Under the pieces are notes generated by a model that was given only the letters and a program-made list of their open reading frames with translations, searched no databases and had not been told where the DNA came from. A stretch of DNA of 23,466 nt, taken from assembly GCA_030833145.1 (NCBI GenBank), contig JAURHT010000016.1, forward strand, positions 1 through 23,466, in the 5' to 3' direction. The translations under genes and the position numbers were made by a program. This stretch comes from Aquirufa sp. GTDB taxonomy: Bacteria > Bacteroidota > Bacteroidia > Cytophagales > Spirosomataceae. Shown piece after piece: positions 22,475-23,466 of the stretch. The stretch's first letter is position 1. Each line of letters opens with the position of its first letter.

Positions 22475-23466
22475 TTACTTAATATAAACGACTGCTTGAG
22501 GAGCAAATTCTGCCCAACCCGCTGTCCAGTCTGTAGATTTAAATGCACCTACGTAATCTGTCGCTTCGAAGAAAGCAGGAAGACCTGATTTCAAGTTAGC
22601 ACCGATTAATGACTCAGATGTACCTGTTGTTAAGGTAAACGTAGGACGACCTGAAGACCATAAAGTAGAAGATAATCCCATGTTAGCTTGCGTAGCTAAA
22701 ATTTTGTTACCTGTTAATGACAAGAACCAATCTTGAGGAACCGCTGTACCAATAGTGAATGCCGTTAAACCTGTAGAAGCACCTGTATTCAATGAAGTCA
22801 TGTTCTCAAAACCTGGAACCGGAACACCCATTGGCTTCACGTTAACTGTCCAGCCTAAACCGAATCCGTTTGTACCCCAGCCATCAACACCAGCTAAAAC
22901 GACGTTACCTAAATCGATGTCTCCTGCAGCAGCATTTGCTTTTGCACTTCCTTTTTGTGAGTCAATATATACTCCAAATGGATATCCAGTAATCACTGTG
23001 TTGTAGATTTTTTGCTTGTTGTTACGACGTAATTGAGCTCCGTGTTGGAATAATGGGTCAATCGAAGTAGATGAAGCTCCTTTTGCACCGATGATCGACA
23101 TGTTTGCAAAAATCGCAGAAGTGAATGGAGTGTTTGCTGAACCGTTCGCATCGTTATCACACTCAAAACCATTTGAACCTGATTGATCCGCAATCGCTGC
23201 ACCACGAATACCGACACCAAATTGTACATACCCAGAGAATCCGTTATCTGTATCAAAGTCATCATCTAAGCCTTTGTAAGCGATTAAGTGTTTCGCGTTC
23301 ACTGTACCACCAAACCACTCGAATGAATCATCCAAACCAAAAGATGCTTGTACGTAATCAATTGTCGTACCTGAACCTACTGAACCCATCGTTAACGAGT
23401 TAACCTCTTGGTTCGGGTTGATTGGGATACCAGCATATTCTAAACGTACATACTTTAATGAACCTG
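22475..23466 (-). CDS. Secreted Gly/Asn-rich beta-helix-like protein, 5' part missing
   Basis: The frame is open to the window edge and ends at 22475, giving about 329 C-terminal residues. Reading through the edge adds YVRLEYAGIPINPNQEVNSL before the first internal Met. The sequence is rich in Gly, Asn, Ser, Thr and Asp, with short repeated hydrophobic strands such as SFEWFGGTVNAKHLIAYKGLDDDFDTDNGFSGYVQFGVGI, typical of parallel beta-helix or repeat surface proteins. In Bacteroidota such about 430-residue proteins are often lipoproteins or secreted proteins of unknown function, sometimes mislabelled as transporters. The end, AEFAPQAVVYIK, is not a type IX sorting signal. Function cannot be assigned. 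Confidence 0.7.
   Translation of the reverse strand, partial: GSLKYVRLEYAGIPINPNQEVNSLTMGSVGSGTTIDYVQASFGLDDSFEWFGGTVNAKHLIAYKGLDDDFDTDNGFSGYVQFGVGIRGAAIADQSGSNGFECDNDANGSANTPFTSAIFANMSIIGAKGASSTSIDPLFQHGAQLRRNNKQKIYNTVITGYPFGVYIDSQKGSAKANAAAGDIDLGNVVLAGVDGWGTNGFGLGWTVNVKPMGVPVPGFENMTSLNTGASTGLTAFTIGTAVPQDWFLSLTGNKILATQANMGLSSTLWSSGRPTFTLTTGTSESLIGANLKSGLPAFFEATDYVGAFKSTDWTAGWAEFAPQAVVYIK

Noticed and set aside
23125..23403. His/Ser/Leu-rich plus-strand frame opposite the secreted protein gene
   Set aside because: Composition is typical of an antisense shadow; the minus-strand frame continues to the window edge with recognisable repeat-protein sequence.

Overview
The window reads as a chromosomal segment of a Bacteroidota bacterium, most likely a Cytophagales-type aerobe; the genus cannot be fixed from the sequence. 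The reasons are a SusC/SusD pair, a large Oar-like TonB-dependent receptor, many Sec lipoproteins, a PiT-type phosphate transporter with a central insert, and promoters with the Bacteroidota -7 element TAnnTTTG. Genes are tightly packed. I see no mobile element, rRNA, tRNA or CRISPR array, and no gene-free stretch longer than about 235 bases.

Layout. 1-205: C-terminal end of class II fructose-bisphosphate aldolase, then a strong terminator inside a field of small hairpin repeats. 440-3208: a pirin, then a tightly spaced pair, an LpxH-like metallophosphoesterase and a glycosyltransferase. 3266-6472 (minus): an Oar-like TonB-dependent receptor with a clear promoter. 6656-7946: a Tat-exported metallophosphoesterase overlapping an SMR-type small membrane protein. 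8049-8435: a lysine/alanine-rich, histone H1-like small protein. 8502-13336 (minus): a SusD/SusC outer-membrane uptake pair.

13571-20238 is the most interesting part, a phosphonate (C-P compound) utilisation cluster. A translationally coupled operon encodes a phosphonatase-like HAD hydrolase, a phosphonate-associated FAD oxidase (TIGR03364 type) and a periplasmic alkaline phosphatase. A convergent GNAT closely resembles PhnO (aminoalkylphosphonate N-acetyltransferase). A second coupled operon encodes a PhnZ-type HD oxygenase and a DUF5690 MFS transporter that keeps the two arginines used for phosphate binding in GlpT. A convergent PiT phosphate transporter closes the region. The proposed logic is as follows. 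An aminophosphonate is taken up, possibly through the divergent SusCD and the DUF5690 carrier. It is oxidised by the FAD enzyme to phosphonoacetaldehyde and split by the HAD enzyme. PhnZ cleaves a 1-hydroxy-aminophosphonate in parallel. PhnO caps the amine, and the alkaline phosphatase and PiT handle phosphate. The usual partners PhnW and PhnY and the C-P lyase genes are not in the window, which makes this an unusual combination.

20321-23466 (minus): an alkaline-phosphatase-superfamily hydrolase, a coupled pair of small lipoproteins (one a mono-haem cytochrome c) and the 3' part of a repetitive secreted protein that runs off the end. Assignments rest on motifs and remembered family sequences; no database search was run.
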